Assembly (NCBI GenBank): GCA_964432875.1 | Contig: CAYSPJ010000202.1 | Coordinates: 1 to 7,074 of the forward strand | Direction: 5' to 3' | DNA: 7,074 nucleotides | From: JACJYE01 sp964432875 | Lineage (GTDB): Bacteria > Bacteroidota > Bacteroidia > Chitinophagales > Saprospiraceae | Shown: positions 1-6,140 of the stretch, piece after piece | How the letters are laid out: every line of letters starts with the position of its first letter | Numbering within the stretch: position 1 is the first letter of the stretch | The notes under the pieces: generated by a model | Told to the model about the DNA's origin: nothing | Seen by the model: the letters and a program-made list of their open reading frames with translations, nothing else | The model's database searches: none | Made by a program: the position numbers and the translations under genes

Positions 1-38
1 AAGGAAAAAGGAAAAAGTAAAACGCTGGCGTCCCGGAC
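1..38. repeat. Purine-rich simple sequence
   Basis: The first twenty or so bases are built from AAGG and AAAAAG words on the + strand. A related A/G-rich stretch (AAGTAAAAAGTGAAAAGTG) returns at 98-116, so the 21-base repeat block at 39-101 is bracketed by similar purine-rich sequence. No start codon with a plausible downstream frame is present. The TCCCG at 31-35 belongs to the alternating inverted series described for the repeat block. Confidence 0.4.
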
Positions 39-101
39 GAGCGAAGCGAGAGCGGGATAGAGCGAAGTGACATCCCGTCTGAACGAAGTGAAGCGGGAAG
101 T
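39..101. repeat. Three tandem 21-base units with alternating inverted tails
   Basis: Three consecutive 21-base units begin at 39, 60 and 81. Each opens with GARCGAAG followed by C/T and GA (GAGCGAAGCGA, GAGCGAAGTGA, GAACGAAGTGA). The tails alternate in sense: CGGGA at 53-57, TCCCG at 73-77, CGGGA at 94-98, with a further TCCCG just upstream at 31-35. Neighbouring tails can therefore pair, the best being CGGGAT 53-58 with ATCCCG 72-77 around a 13-base loop. The block is non-coding and lies upstream of the ABC exporter operon. Similar GAGCGAAG-type intergenic palindromic repeats are, from general experience, frequent in Bacteroidota genomes; that comparison is recollection and was not searched. 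Confidence 0.7.
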
Positions 102-247
102 AAAAAGTGAAAAGTGTTCAAACTTGAAATAAGCAGCATGAGCTTTCTGGAGCCAGCCGATTTTTTCAGCGAAAAATCAAAACGTCCTCTTGCTTTGCTT
201 TTTGCTCATTGTATTTTAAAACAGCCTTTGCAGAAAAAATAAAGAAG
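102..247. other. Non-coding leader of the ABC operon, with an A/T hairpin
   Basis: No gene is seen here. An eight-pair A/T-rich hairpin is formed by 159-166 and 171-178 around the loop CAGC; it is too A/T-rich and lacks the usual terminal U-run arrangement for a clear + strand terminator. A small dyad TTCAAACTTGAA lies at 117-128 and could be an operator half-site pair, but nothing further supports that. A frame open from a TTG at 209 would add thirteen residues to the ATPase; the ATG at 248 is preferred because family homology begins only after it. No promoter matching TTTG-N19-TAnnTTTG could be assigned with confidence. Confidence 0.4.
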
Positions 248-982
248 ATGCCAGCAGCAATTACCGCCGAAAAACTCAGCAAGCGCTTTGGCGATTTCAC
301 CGCCGTAGATCAAATCACCTTTGAAGTCCAGCATGGGGAGGTCTTTGGCTTTTTAGGGGCCAATGGAGCGGGCAAGACCACTGCCATCCGCATGTTGAAC
401 GGGCTGTCGCGGCCTAGCTCGGGGCAAGCCAGGGTAGCTGGCCTGGACATCTACCGGCAGGCGGAGCAGATCAAGCAGCGCATCGGGTACATGAGCCAGA
501 AGTTTTCCCTGTACGAAGACCTTAGCGTGCGGGAGAACATCCAGTTTTACGGCGGTATCTACGGCTTGTCCGGGCGGGAAATCCGCGAACAGACCAAGCG
601 GCTGCTGGCCGAGCTGCAAATGGAGGAGCACGCCCGCAGCCTGGTCAAGGCTCTGCCGCTGGGCTGGAGGCAAAAGCTGGCCTTCTCGGTGGCCATCATA
701 CACCGCCCGGAAATCGTCTTCCTCGACGAGCCCACTGGCGGGGTGGACCCCATCGCCCGGCGGCAATTTTGGGAGATGATCTACAAGGAAGCCCGGCAGG
801 GCACCACCGTTTTCGTAACTACCCACTACATGGACGAGGCCGAGTACTGCGGCCGCGTCTCCATTATGGTTGATGGGCGCATCGCCGCCCTGGATACCCC
901 GCACCAGTTGAAAACCCAGTTTGGGGTCAGCTCGATGAACGACGTTTTTCTAAACCTAACCCGCCCCGGGCGGCAAAGCTGA
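248..982 (+). CDS. ABC exporter ATP-binding subunit (YbhF/YhiH-like, single domain)
   Basis: This 244-residue cytoplasmic ATPase should drive the exporter formed by the next two genes. Numbered from the ATG at 248, Walker A GANGAGKTT is at 37-45, the Q-loop glutamine in YMSQ at 84, Walker B with the catalytic glutamate (IVFLDEPT) at 146-153, the D-loop GVD at 155-157 and the switch histidine in TTHYMDEAE at 183. The signature motif is LPLGWRQ (126-132) instead of LSGGQ-RQ; this variant is known from the YbhF/YhiH branch of ABC-2 exporters, so it argues for that subfamily and not for an inactive enzyme. Length fits one nucleotide-binding domain, half the size of the tandem-domain YhiH/YbhF proteins. 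The stop TGA shares its last base with the ATG of the first permease (TGATG), implying translational coupling. An in-frame TTG at 209 is an alternative start. Substrate is unknown; drugs or other small hydrophobic compounds are a reasonable family-level guess. Confidence 0.93.
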   Translation: MPAAITAEKLSKRFGDFTAVDQITFEVQHGEVFGFLGANGAGKTTAIRMLNGLSRPSSGQARVAGLDIYRQAEQIKQRIGYMSQKFSLYEDLSVRENIQFYGGIYGLSGREIREQTKRLLAELQMEEHARSLVKALPLGWRQKLAFSVAIIHRPEIVFLDEPTGGVDPIARRQFWEMIYKEARQGTTVFVTTHYMDEAEYCGRVSIMVDGRIAALDTPHQLKTQFGVSSMNDVFLNLTRPGRQS

Positions 983-2088
983 TGAAACAGTTGCTCATTT
1001 TTATCCGTAAGGAAACCTACCACATTTTGCGCGACAAGCGCAGCCTGTTCATCCTGCTGGGCATGCCGGTGGCGCAAGTGCTGATTTTTGGCTTCGCCAT
1101 CACTAATGAGATCAAGGAAGCCCGCATCGCCATCCTCGACCAGTCGAAAGGGGAGATGAGCCAGGCGATCACCCGGCAGTTGGCTGCTTCAGGCTACTTC
1201 AAGATCGAGGAAAACCTGCTGGCTTTAACCGATTTGGAGCGGCACTTCCAGCAAGGCAAGACCAAGCTGGCGGTCGTCTTCCCCCCGCACTTGCAGGAAA
1301 GCTTGCGCCGCGGCCTGCCCGCGCAGATCCAACTGGTAGCCGACGCTACCGATCCCAATACGGCCAATACCCTTATCAATTATGCTTCAGCCATCATCGG
1401 CCAGTACCTTCAGGAGCAAAGCCGTGGGCAAGCGCCGCCGCTGGAGATCGTCACCGAGGTCAAGATGCTGTACAACCCCCGGCTCAAGAGCGTATATATG
1501 TTTGTGCCCGGGGTCATCACCATCATTCTGATGCTGATGTCAGCCATGATGACTTCTATTGCCATCACCCGGGAGAAAGAACTGGGCACCATGGAGGTGC
1601 TGCTGGCTTCGCCCCTTCGCCCAGCGGTCATTATCATCGGCAAGGTCATCCCTTATATCCTCTTGTCGCTAATCATGGCGGCCCTGGTGCTGCTGCTGGG
1701 GGCCTTCGTCTTCGGTATGCCGGTGCGGGGCAGCCTGGCGCTGCTTTCCGCAGAATGCGTATTGTTCGTCATCACTTCGCTGGCGCTGGGCATCCTCATT
1801 TCTACCCGTACGGAAACCCAGCAAGTCGCCATGCTGATATCGCTGATGGCCTTGATGCTGCCGACCATCCTGCTATCGGGCTTCATCTTCCCGATCGAGT
1901 CTATGCCGCGGCCTTTACAGCTCATCAGCAATATCATCCCGGCCAAGTGGTTCATCATCATCATCAAGAACGTGATGTTGCGCGGCACCGGCTTTGGTTT
2001 TATCTGGCAAGAGACGCTTATCCTGGCGGGCATGGCCTTGGTGTTCATCGCCGCTAGTATCCGCAATTTTAAAATCCGCTTAGCCTGA
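982..2088 (+). CDS. ABC-2 type permease, first subunit (YbhS/YhhJ-like)
   Basis: An inner-membrane permease of 368 residues with the typical ABC-2 layout: an N-terminal cytoplasmic helix (LLIFIRKETYHILRDKR), a first membrane segment at about 21-40, a large periplasmic domain at about 45-170, then five further hydrophobic segments from about 172 to 360. The family motif REKELGT lies at 197-203, just after the second membrane segment, where the coupling helix contacts the ATPase. ETQQ at 278-281 and FPIESMP at 303-309 are shared with the downstream permease, showing that the two are paralogues and probably form a heterodimer. The start ATG overlaps the ATPase stop by one base. Members of this type usually work with a HlyD-like adaptor, which would have to be encoded outside the window. 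Length is normal for the family and no frame disruption is seen. Confidence 0.92.
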   Translation: MKQLLIFIRKETYHILRDKRSLFILLGMPVAQVLIFGFAITNEIKEARIAILDQSKGEMSQAITRQLAASGYFKIEENLLALTDLERHFQQGKTKLAVVFPPHLQESLRRGLPAQIQLVADATDPNTANTLINYASAIIGQYLQEQSRGQAPPLEIVTEVKMLYNPRLKSVYMFVPGVITIILMLMSAMMTSIAITREKELGTMEVLLASPLRPAVIIIGKVIPYILLSLIMAALVLLLGAFVFGMPVRGSLALLSAECVLFVITSLALGILISTRTETQQVAMLISLMALMLPTILLSGFIFPIESMPRPLQLISNIIPAKWFIIIIKNVMLRGTGFGFIWQETLILAGMALVFIAASIRNFKIRLA

Positions 2089-2093
2089 CGCCC

Positions 2094-3203
2094 ATGAGGA
2101 CTATACTGTTTATTATCCGCAAAGAATTCCTGCAGATCTTCCGGCACAAGGTGATGTTGCCGCTGATTTTCCTGATGCCTATCGTCCAGTTGCTCATCCT
2201 GGCCCACGCGGCGGATTACGAGGTGAAAAACATCAAGCTGCACATCGTGGACCACGACCTGAGCCAGTACTCACGGCGGCTTTCAGGGAAATTTCAGGCT
2301 TCTAGCAATTTTATCCTGGCCAGCAGCTCTTTTTCCAGCCAAGCCGCTTTTGACCAAATCGAAAGGGGGCAGGCCGACCTCTTCCTGGAGATACCGGTCG
2401 GGTTTCAGCGTGATTTACTGCGCAGCGGGCGGGCAGGCTTACAGCTTTCCGTAGATGCGGTCAATGGGGTCAAAGGAGGTTTAGCCAGCAGCTATGCTGC
2501 CGCCATTATCCGGGATTTTAATGAGGAGATCCGCGCTGAGCGGGCCGGCCCGGGAGGGGCCACACCATTGACGATTGCATCGTCCAACTGGTTCAACCCC
2601 GAGCTCAACTACTTCACTTTCATGGTGCCGGGCATCCTGGTACTCCTGGTCACCTTGGTGGGGATGTTCCTTTCGGGTATGAACATCGTAAAAGAAAAGG
2701 AGATCGGCACCATCGAGCAGATCAACGTGACGCCCATCCGCAAATACCAGTTCATCATCGGCAAGCTGCTGCCGTTTTGGATCATCGCCAACATTGAGCT
2801 CGCCCTGGGGCTGGGCGTGGGCTGGCTGGTCTTCGATATCCCCTTTGTCGGCAGCCTCTGGTTGGTGTTTGCCTTTGCCGCGGTTTACCTCTTGGTCGTG
2901 CTGGGCATGGGGCTGTTCATTTCCACCGTGACGGAAACCCAGCAGCAGGCCATGTTCATCGCCTGGTTCTTCCTCATCATCTTCATTTTGATGAGCGGGC
3001 TGTTTACGCCCATCGAGAGCATGCCGACCTGGGCGCAGGAATTGACGCGCTTCAATCCGGTGGCGTATTTCGTGGAGGTAATGCGCATGGTGCTGCTCAA
3101 AGGCAGTGGGTTGATGGACATCCGCCAGCACTTTGGGGCCATGCTGGCCTACGCCTTGATCGTCAATGTGCTGGCGGCCTGGAATTATCGGAAAACCAAT
3201 TGA
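2094..3203 (+). CDS. ABC-2 type permease, second subunit (YbhR-like)
   Basis: The second inner-membrane permease (369 residues) starts only five bases after the previous stop, so it belongs to the same transcript. It repeats the architecture: N-terminal FIIRKEFLQIFRHK, membrane segment at about 21-38, periplasmic domain to about 172, then hydrophobic segments at about 174-197, 221-245, 254-277, 286-303 and 346-364. The coupling motif reads VKEKEIGT at 199-206; ETQQQ is at 281-285 and TPIESMP at 305-311. It is clearly homologous to but diverged from the first permease, consistent with asymmetric roles in a heterodimer. The operon appears to end here: no gene follows for 290 bases. The substrate cannot be read from the sequence. 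Confidence 0.92.
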   Translation: MRTILFIIRKEFLQIFRHKVMLPLIFLMPIVQLLILAHAADYEVKNIKLHIVDHDLSQYSRRLSGKFQASSNFILASSSFSSQAAFDQIERGQADLFLEIPVGFQRDLLRSGRAGLQLSVDAVNGVKGGLASSYAAAIIRDFNEEIRAERAGPGGATPLTIASSNWFNPELNYFTFMVPGILVLLVTLVGMFLSGMNIVKEKEIGTIEQINVTPIRKYQFIIGKLLPFWIIANIELALGLGVGWLVFDIPFVGSLWLVFAFAAVYLLVVLGMGLFISTVTETQQQAMFIAWFFLIIFILMSGLFTPIESMPTWAQELTRFNPVAYFVEVMRMVLLKGSGLMDIRQHFGAMLAYALIVNVLAAWNYRKTN

Positions 3204-3493
3204 AGGCAAGTTTTTTTGTTAAAATCCCGGTCAGGTGGTTGGAGATTGGGGATTTATTCGTATAATTACGCATCCAATAGCAAGCAAAAGGATGAAAACA
3301 TTTTATTATCATCACAAAATACGCCCCGCCGTTCCCGGCCACAAGCAGCTCAGCTTGATGGGCTTGCAGCCGATTTTCGACTGTTAGGCACGCTCCTCCT
3401 TTCCTGGTGATTTCTATACCCGGCAGGCCTTTCCTGCCGGTCTCGCTGTATTTGCTTATTTTTTTAATTCCATAATCAAAAAACAATATTGCC
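3204..3493. other. Non-coding spacer between ABC operon and T9SS cargo gene
   Basis: No convincing gene occupies these 290 bases. Frames open on both strands here have low-complexity or arbitrary composition, and the longest minus-strand frame runs into the signal peptide of the next gene. A T7 run at 3211-3217 follows the permease stop but has no strong stem before it. TATAAT at 3261-3266 sits inside a small dyad (CGTA-TAAT-TACG, 3259-3270); an E. coli-like promoter is not expected in this phylum, and the sequence 16 bases upstream, TTGGAG, is a poor -35. The block 3323-3390 is GC-rich and unlike the A/T-rich sequence around it; I cannot assign it. A hairpin at 3420-3440 is listed separately. 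Confidence 0.5.
3420..3465 (+). terminator. GC-rich hairpin followed at a distance by a T-run
   Basis: A perfect eight-pair stem, CCGGCAGG (3420-3427) with CCTGCCGG (3433-3440), closes a five-base loop. The nearest strong T-run is seven Ts at 3459-3465, about nineteen bases beyond the stem, which is too far for a textbook intrinsic terminator. It may still end the ABC transcript, which stops coding at 3203, or act as a 5' leader hairpin for the cargo gene that starts at 3494. Confidence 0.35.
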
Positions 3494-4363
3494 ATGAAAA
3501 AACTGGTACAACTCGCGTTGGCGCTAACGCTATTATGGCCTGCTGCCACCGCTCAGGTCTTCTACGACTTTGAAGACGGCTTGATGCCGGAAGGTTTCAC
3601 CCTCATCAATGGGGATATGCTTACCCCCGCTCTGGCAGGTGATTCAGTTTTCATCGACTCTGCCTGGATCGTCACTACCAGCACTACCTTCACTGGTTAT
3701 GCCGCCCTGAGCATCTCTTGGTATGAAGATGCCCAAGGCAATGAAGTGGGCCCCTGTGACGACTGGCTGATCTTGCCCAAAATCACGCTGGGCAATAACG
3801 CCGTACTCAACTTTAAAGCACGTTCGGCGACTTCCAGCGGCAACTTCCGCGATGACTACATGGTGCTCATCAATGGAGGGGAGCCTACCATTGAAAGTTT
3901 CGAGGAAAATGGCGAGGTGCTTTGGCAGGAGCAAGGCGTCGTCCATAATGCTTTTCAAGAACGGTCGCTCAACCTGGAAAACTTCGCCGGCCAAACGCTT
4001 CACCTGGCTTTCCGCAATGTGACCAACACCAATGGCTACGGCTTGTGGCTGGATGATATCGAGGTCGTCAATGGCGCTGTTTCCAGCGTGCCGCAGGTTG
4101 AACCGGCTGCTTTCCAGCTTGCCCTGGCCCCCAACCCGGCAAACGGTACGACAAACCTGTTCTACACGCTTGAAAATACGGCTCAGGTCAAGCTAGCGGT
4201 AATGGACCTCCTGGGCCGCACCTTGATCAATTTACCGCAAGGCCAGCAAGCAGCCGGGCAGTATAACTTGCCGCTTGATATCCAGCGGCTGGCGGCGGGC
4301 GCCTACATCGTCCAAATCCGCACGGAGGACAAGATTGCCAACACCCGGCTGATCGTGCGGTAA
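3494..4363 (+). CDS. Exported choice-of-anchor J domain protein with T9SS sorting domain
   Basis: This 289-residue protein starts with a clear signal peptide (MKKLVQLALALTLLW, likely cleavage after ATA at residue 20). The mature N-terminus FYDFEDGLMPEGF, the CDDWLILP segment at 88-95 and GLWLDDIEVV at 183-192 are the start, middle and end hallmarks of the choice-of-anchor J / cleaved-adhesin beta-sandwich, a carbohydrate- or surface-binding type of module. From about 208 a type A T9SS sorting domain follows: APNPANG at 212-218, a GRTL turn at 241-244, LAAGAYIVQI at 266-275 and the basic end TRLIVR. The protein is therefore predicted to pass the Sec system, then the outer membrane by T9SS, and be released or anchored on the cell surface. 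It contains no catalytic domain. The ATG is preceded by an A-rich leader without a Shine-Dalgarno sequence. The binding partner is unknown. Confidence 0.87.
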   Translation: MKKLVQLALALTLLWPAATAQVFYDFEDGLMPEGFTLINGDMLTPALAGDSVFIDSAWIVTTSTTFTGYAALSISWYEDAQGNEVGPCDDWLILPKITLGNNAVLNFKARSATSSGNFRDDYMVLINGGEPTIESFEENGEVLWQEQGVVHNAFQERSLNLENFAGQTLHLAFRNVTNTNGYGLWLDDIEVVNGAVSSVPQVEPAAFQLALAPNPANGTTNLFYTLENTAQVKLAVMDLLGRTLINLPQGQQAAGQYNLPLDIQRLAAGAYIVQIRTEDKIANTRLIVR

Positions 4364-4403
4364 AGAAGGTAAACAAGATAGCCGCAAGGATATGATAGGC
4401 CAT

Positions 4404-4455
4404 GAAGGTACAAAGGCACGGAGCACGATGGTGTTCTTTATGCCTTTGCACCTTC
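4404..4455. repeat. Long imperfect hairpin between the two T9SS cargo genes
   Basis: Arms 4404-4418 and 4441-4455 pair at fourteen of fifteen positions, with one A-C mismatch at 4410/4449. Inside them a second stem of six pairs (GAGCAC 4421-4426 with GTGTTC 4431-4436, one of them G-T) closes the four-base loop GATG. The whole 52 bases can thus fold as one nearly continuous hairpin. It has no following T-run. The words AAGG-ACAAAGGCA and TGCCTTTG-ACCTT resemble dispersed intergenic repeats I recall from Bacteroidota genomes, so a degenerate repeat copy is the leading explanation; an mRNA 3' end stabiliser is the alternative. Confidence 0.6.
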
Positions 4456-4469
4456 TTGGCAACACCAAA

Positions 4470-4487
4470 ACCAAGCGCCTGCTTGGT
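4470..4487. other. Small perfect hairpin
   Basis: ACCAAGC (4470-4476) and GCTTGGT (4481-4487) form seven pairs around the loop GCCT, fifteen bases after the larger hairpin and sixty bases before the cyanophycinase-like gene. There is no T-run after it. It may be part of the same repeat unit as the 4404-4455 hairpin, or contribute to transcript ending between the two cargo genes. The remaining bases up to 4546 show no recognisable promoter. Confidence 0.4.
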
Positions 4488-4546
4488 GAAGGCCTCCTCT
4501 GGTCTGTGAAGTATGACCTAATCGTGCTCGCTCAAATCATTTTACC

Positions 4547-5857
4547 ATGTTAAAGCGTTATCTCCTCCTGATTTTTGCCTTTGTATTTTCTGCCCTGCTC
4601 CCTGCCCAGAGCTATACCACCTGGTTTACTGGCGACACCACCGACGTACAGGCCGAGGGCATGCTGCCCGGCCTGCTGCTGGCCGGCGGCGGCGGCGATA
4701 GCGACGAGTCCATGCAATGGCTGTTGGAGCGTGCTGTTGGCGGCGATGTGGTGGTCATCCGCGCCAGCGGCTCGGATGGCTACAACAACTATCTCTATTC
4801 CCAACTCGGTGTGCTGGTTAATTCGGTGCAGACCATCCGTTTCGACGGGCCGCAGGCTGCCTATGATGAGTACGTCATCAATCAGATCCGCAACGCAGAA
4901 TGCCTCTTTATCGCTGGTGGGGATCAGTACGATTACTACACCTACTGGAAGGATACGCCCATCGAGGAGGCCATCAACTACTTGCTCAACGAAAAGCGGG
5001 TGCCGGTAGGCGGCTTGAGCGCGGGCATGGCCATCCTGAGCCGTTGCTACTATGCGCCTTCCGGCGGTTCGCTCACCGCTGCTGCGGCTTTGAGCAATCC
5101 TTTCCACCCCAACTTTGACGTGCTGGGCAAAGACGATTTCCTCCAGCCCGCCTATACCCAAAACCTCATCACCGACACGCACTACGACCAGCGGGAGCGC
5201 GCCGGGCGCCATCTCGGCTTCCTGGCCCGCCTGGCGCATGAGCATGGCGAGCGCTTTTTCGGCATCGCCGCCAACGAATACACCGCCATCGCGATTGATG
5301 AAAACGGCATCGCCCGCGCCTTCGGCGAATTCCCCGAATACCCGGACGACTTGGTCTATTTCCTGCAGACCAACTGCCAGGAGGCGTTTTTGCCCGAAAT
5401 CATCGCGTCGGCTACTCCCTTGACCTGGAACCGCGGCCAGAGCGCCGTGAAGGCCTATGCCGTGCCTGCCCGCCCCGACGGCAGCGGCTTTCTCGACCTC
5501 AACGACTGGCAGACGGGCGAGCGGGGCGAGTGGCAAAACTGGTACGTGGAAAATGGCGAGCTGCTCAAGATTTTCGATACGGGGCCAGATTGCGCCGCGA
5601 CGATCAGCAGTACCCGCGGCTTGCATCCCGATGGGGCGGATGTGCAGCTCTTCCCCAACCCGGCCAGCGAATGGCTCTACTGGACGGGCAGCGAGCCGAT
5701 CGAAGCCATCCGCATCTTCAACCTCTACGGGCAGTTGATACTGGCGGCCCCGGGCAGCGCGATGAAGATTAGCGTGGAGGCCTTGCCGCCGGGGGCTTAT
5801 CTGGCGCATTTTCAGCTCAGCGGCGGGCAGGTGGCGGTGAGGCGGTTTGTGCGTTGA
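4547..5857 (+). CDS. Exported cyanophycinase-like peptidase (family S51) with T9SS sorting domain
   Basis: This is a 436-residue protein. A signal peptide covers residues 1-20 (cleavage likely after LPA). The peptidase domain, about 40-270, carries LLLAGGGGDSDE at 43-54, FIAGGDQ at 121-127, the nucleophile elbow GGLSAGMA (Ser158), DTHYDQRERAGRH at 210-222 (His212) and NEYTAIAI at 243-250 (Glu244). These match the Ser-His-Glu triad, the oxyanion/substrate GGDQ segment and the RxRxGR substrate-binding segment of cyanophycinases, which cut the arginine-aspartate polymer cyanophycin into dipeptides. A linker domain of unknown role runs from about 270 to 360. A T9SS sorting domain follows, with LFPNPASEW at 368-376, LYGQLILA at 393-400, LPPGAYLAHF at 413-422 and the end RRFVR. 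Secretion implies it acts on material outside the cell; no cyanophycin synthetase is nearby. The true substrate could be another beta-aspartyl peptide. Confidence 0.88.
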   Translation: MLKRYLLLIFAFVFSALLPAQSYTTWFTGDTTDVQAEGMLPGLLLAGGGGDSDESMQWLLERAVGGDVVVIRASGSDGYNNYLYSQLGVLVNSVQTIRFDGPQAAYDEYVINQIRNAECLFIAGGDQYDYYTYWKDTPIEEAINYLLNEKRVPVGGLSAGMAILSRCYYAPSGGSLTAAAALSNPFHPNFDVLGKDDFLQPAYTQNLITDTHYDQRERAGRHLGFLARLAHEHGERFFGIAANEYTAIAIDENGIARAFGEFPEYPDDLVYFLQTNCQEAFLPEIIASATPLTWNRGQSAVKAYAVPARPDGSGFLDLNDWQTGERGEWQNWYVENGELLKIFDTGPDCAATISSTRGLHPDGADVQLFPNPASEWLYWTGSEPIEAIRIFNLYGQLILAAPGSAMKISVEALPPGAYLAHFQLSGGQVAVRRFVR

Positions 5858-5858
5858 G

Positions 5859-5921
5859 GCGGGAAGGCGAGCAAGCTTTAAATGGCAAAGGCTAGGCTTT
5901 TCCCGCGCCAAGGCCTATTTT
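5859..5921 (+). terminator. Possible weak terminator after the peptidase gene
   Basis: GCGGGAA (5859-5865), two bases after the stop, can pair perfectly with TTCCCGC (5900-5906), with a 34-base loop that has only weak internal pairing. TATTTT follows at 5916-5921. The wide loop and short T-run make this a poor candidate, but it lies where transcription of the peptidase gene should end and just ahead of the promoter-like element for the reductase. Confidence 0.25.
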
Positions 5922-5946
5922 GTCGAAAAAAAAATCGCTAACTTTG
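5920..5946 (+). promoter_or_regulatory. Bacteroidota-type promoter for the reductase gene
   Basis: TAACTTTG at 5939-5946 is an exact match to the -7 element TAnnTTTG used by the main sigma factor of Bacteroidota. TTTG at 5919-5922 is a suitable -33 element, with 16 bases between the two, slightly shorter than usual. Transcription would start near 5950-5955, giving a 5' leader of roughly 190 bases that includes the nested stem-loop before the reductase ATG at 6141. The position after the peptidase stop and upstream of an otherwise promoterless gene supports the call. Confidence 0.55.
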
Positions 5947-5970
5947 TTCTGAGCAAAACTCAATTACTTA

Positions 5971-6078
5971 ACCAACTCAGGTTTTGTCGCTACCCAGCCC
6001 ACAACTTTCGGGAAGTCGGTGGGTGGCTAGGCTAACTTCCCGAAAGTACTCCCTCGCAGCGATAAAACCCGAGTTGGT
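5971..6078 (+). other. Nested inverted repeat, structured leader RNA or MITE-like element
   Basis: Outer arms 5971-5991 and 6058-6078 pair at nineteen of twenty-one positions; the two exceptions are an A-C mismatch (5979/6070) and a G-T pair (5986/6063). Inside them ACTTTCGGGAAGT (6004-6016) and ACTTCCCGAAAGT (6035-6047) form a perfect thirteen-pair stem with an 18-base loop. Internal loops of 12 and 10 bases separate the stems. Alternative pairings compete with this fold: CAAAAC 5954-5959 with GTTTTG 5981-5986, and CCCAC 5998-6002 with GTGGG 6019-6023. No open frame of note and no known riboswitch class were recognised, and no flanking target-site duplication is obvious. It lies between the promoter-like element and the reductase start. 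Confidence 0.65.
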
Positions 6079-6140
6079 GCGGTATAACGCCATGAGGACA
6101 GATGTAGCACAAGAGCTTACCAAATAGACAAACGACAAAC

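Noticed and set aside
39..101. The 21-base units as a CRISPR array
   Set aside because: The units are contiguous with no spacers of constant length between identical repeats, and there are no cas genes.
1952..1966. CAT triplet run inside the first permease
   Set aside because: It encodes part of a run of isoleucines in a membrane segment, which is ordinary codon use for a hydrophobic helix.
3239..3266. TTGGAG and TATAAT as an E. coli-type promoter
   Set aside because: The -35 matches at only three positions, Bacteroidota use a different consensus, and the next gene starts 230 bases away. TATAAT in A/T-rich DNA is a common chance match.
3216..3410. A 64-codon + strand frame in the same spacer
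   Set aside because: It starts on TTG, has no recognisable composition or motif, and its sequence is better read as structured non-coding DNA.
3447..3454. TGTATTTG as a -7 element for the exported anchor-J protein
   Set aside because: It differs from TAnnTTTG at one fixed position and has no TTTG at a suitable distance upstream, where a GC-rich hairpin lies instead.
3163..3549. A 128-codon minus-strand frame in the spacer after the permease
   Set aside because: It overlaps both the permease end and the signal-peptide region of the cargo gene, and shows no family resemblance or plausible start region.
4550..5911. A 453-codon minus-strand open frame across the peptidase gene
   Set aside because: It is the antisense shadow of the peptidase gene, whose + strand frame has signal peptide, catalytic motifs and sorting domain. 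The minus frame has no recognisable domain and a composition typical of GC-rich antisense frames.
5847..6035. A 62-codon + strand frame after the peptidase gene
   Set aside because: It overlaps the end of the peptidase gene and runs through the promoter-like element and into the nested inverted repeat; nothing supports translation.
5964..6090. The nested inverted repeat as an integron attC site
   Set aside because: ACTTAAC lies on the left side, but the matching GTTRRRY end is missing on the right, and there is no integrase or cassette-like gene order.
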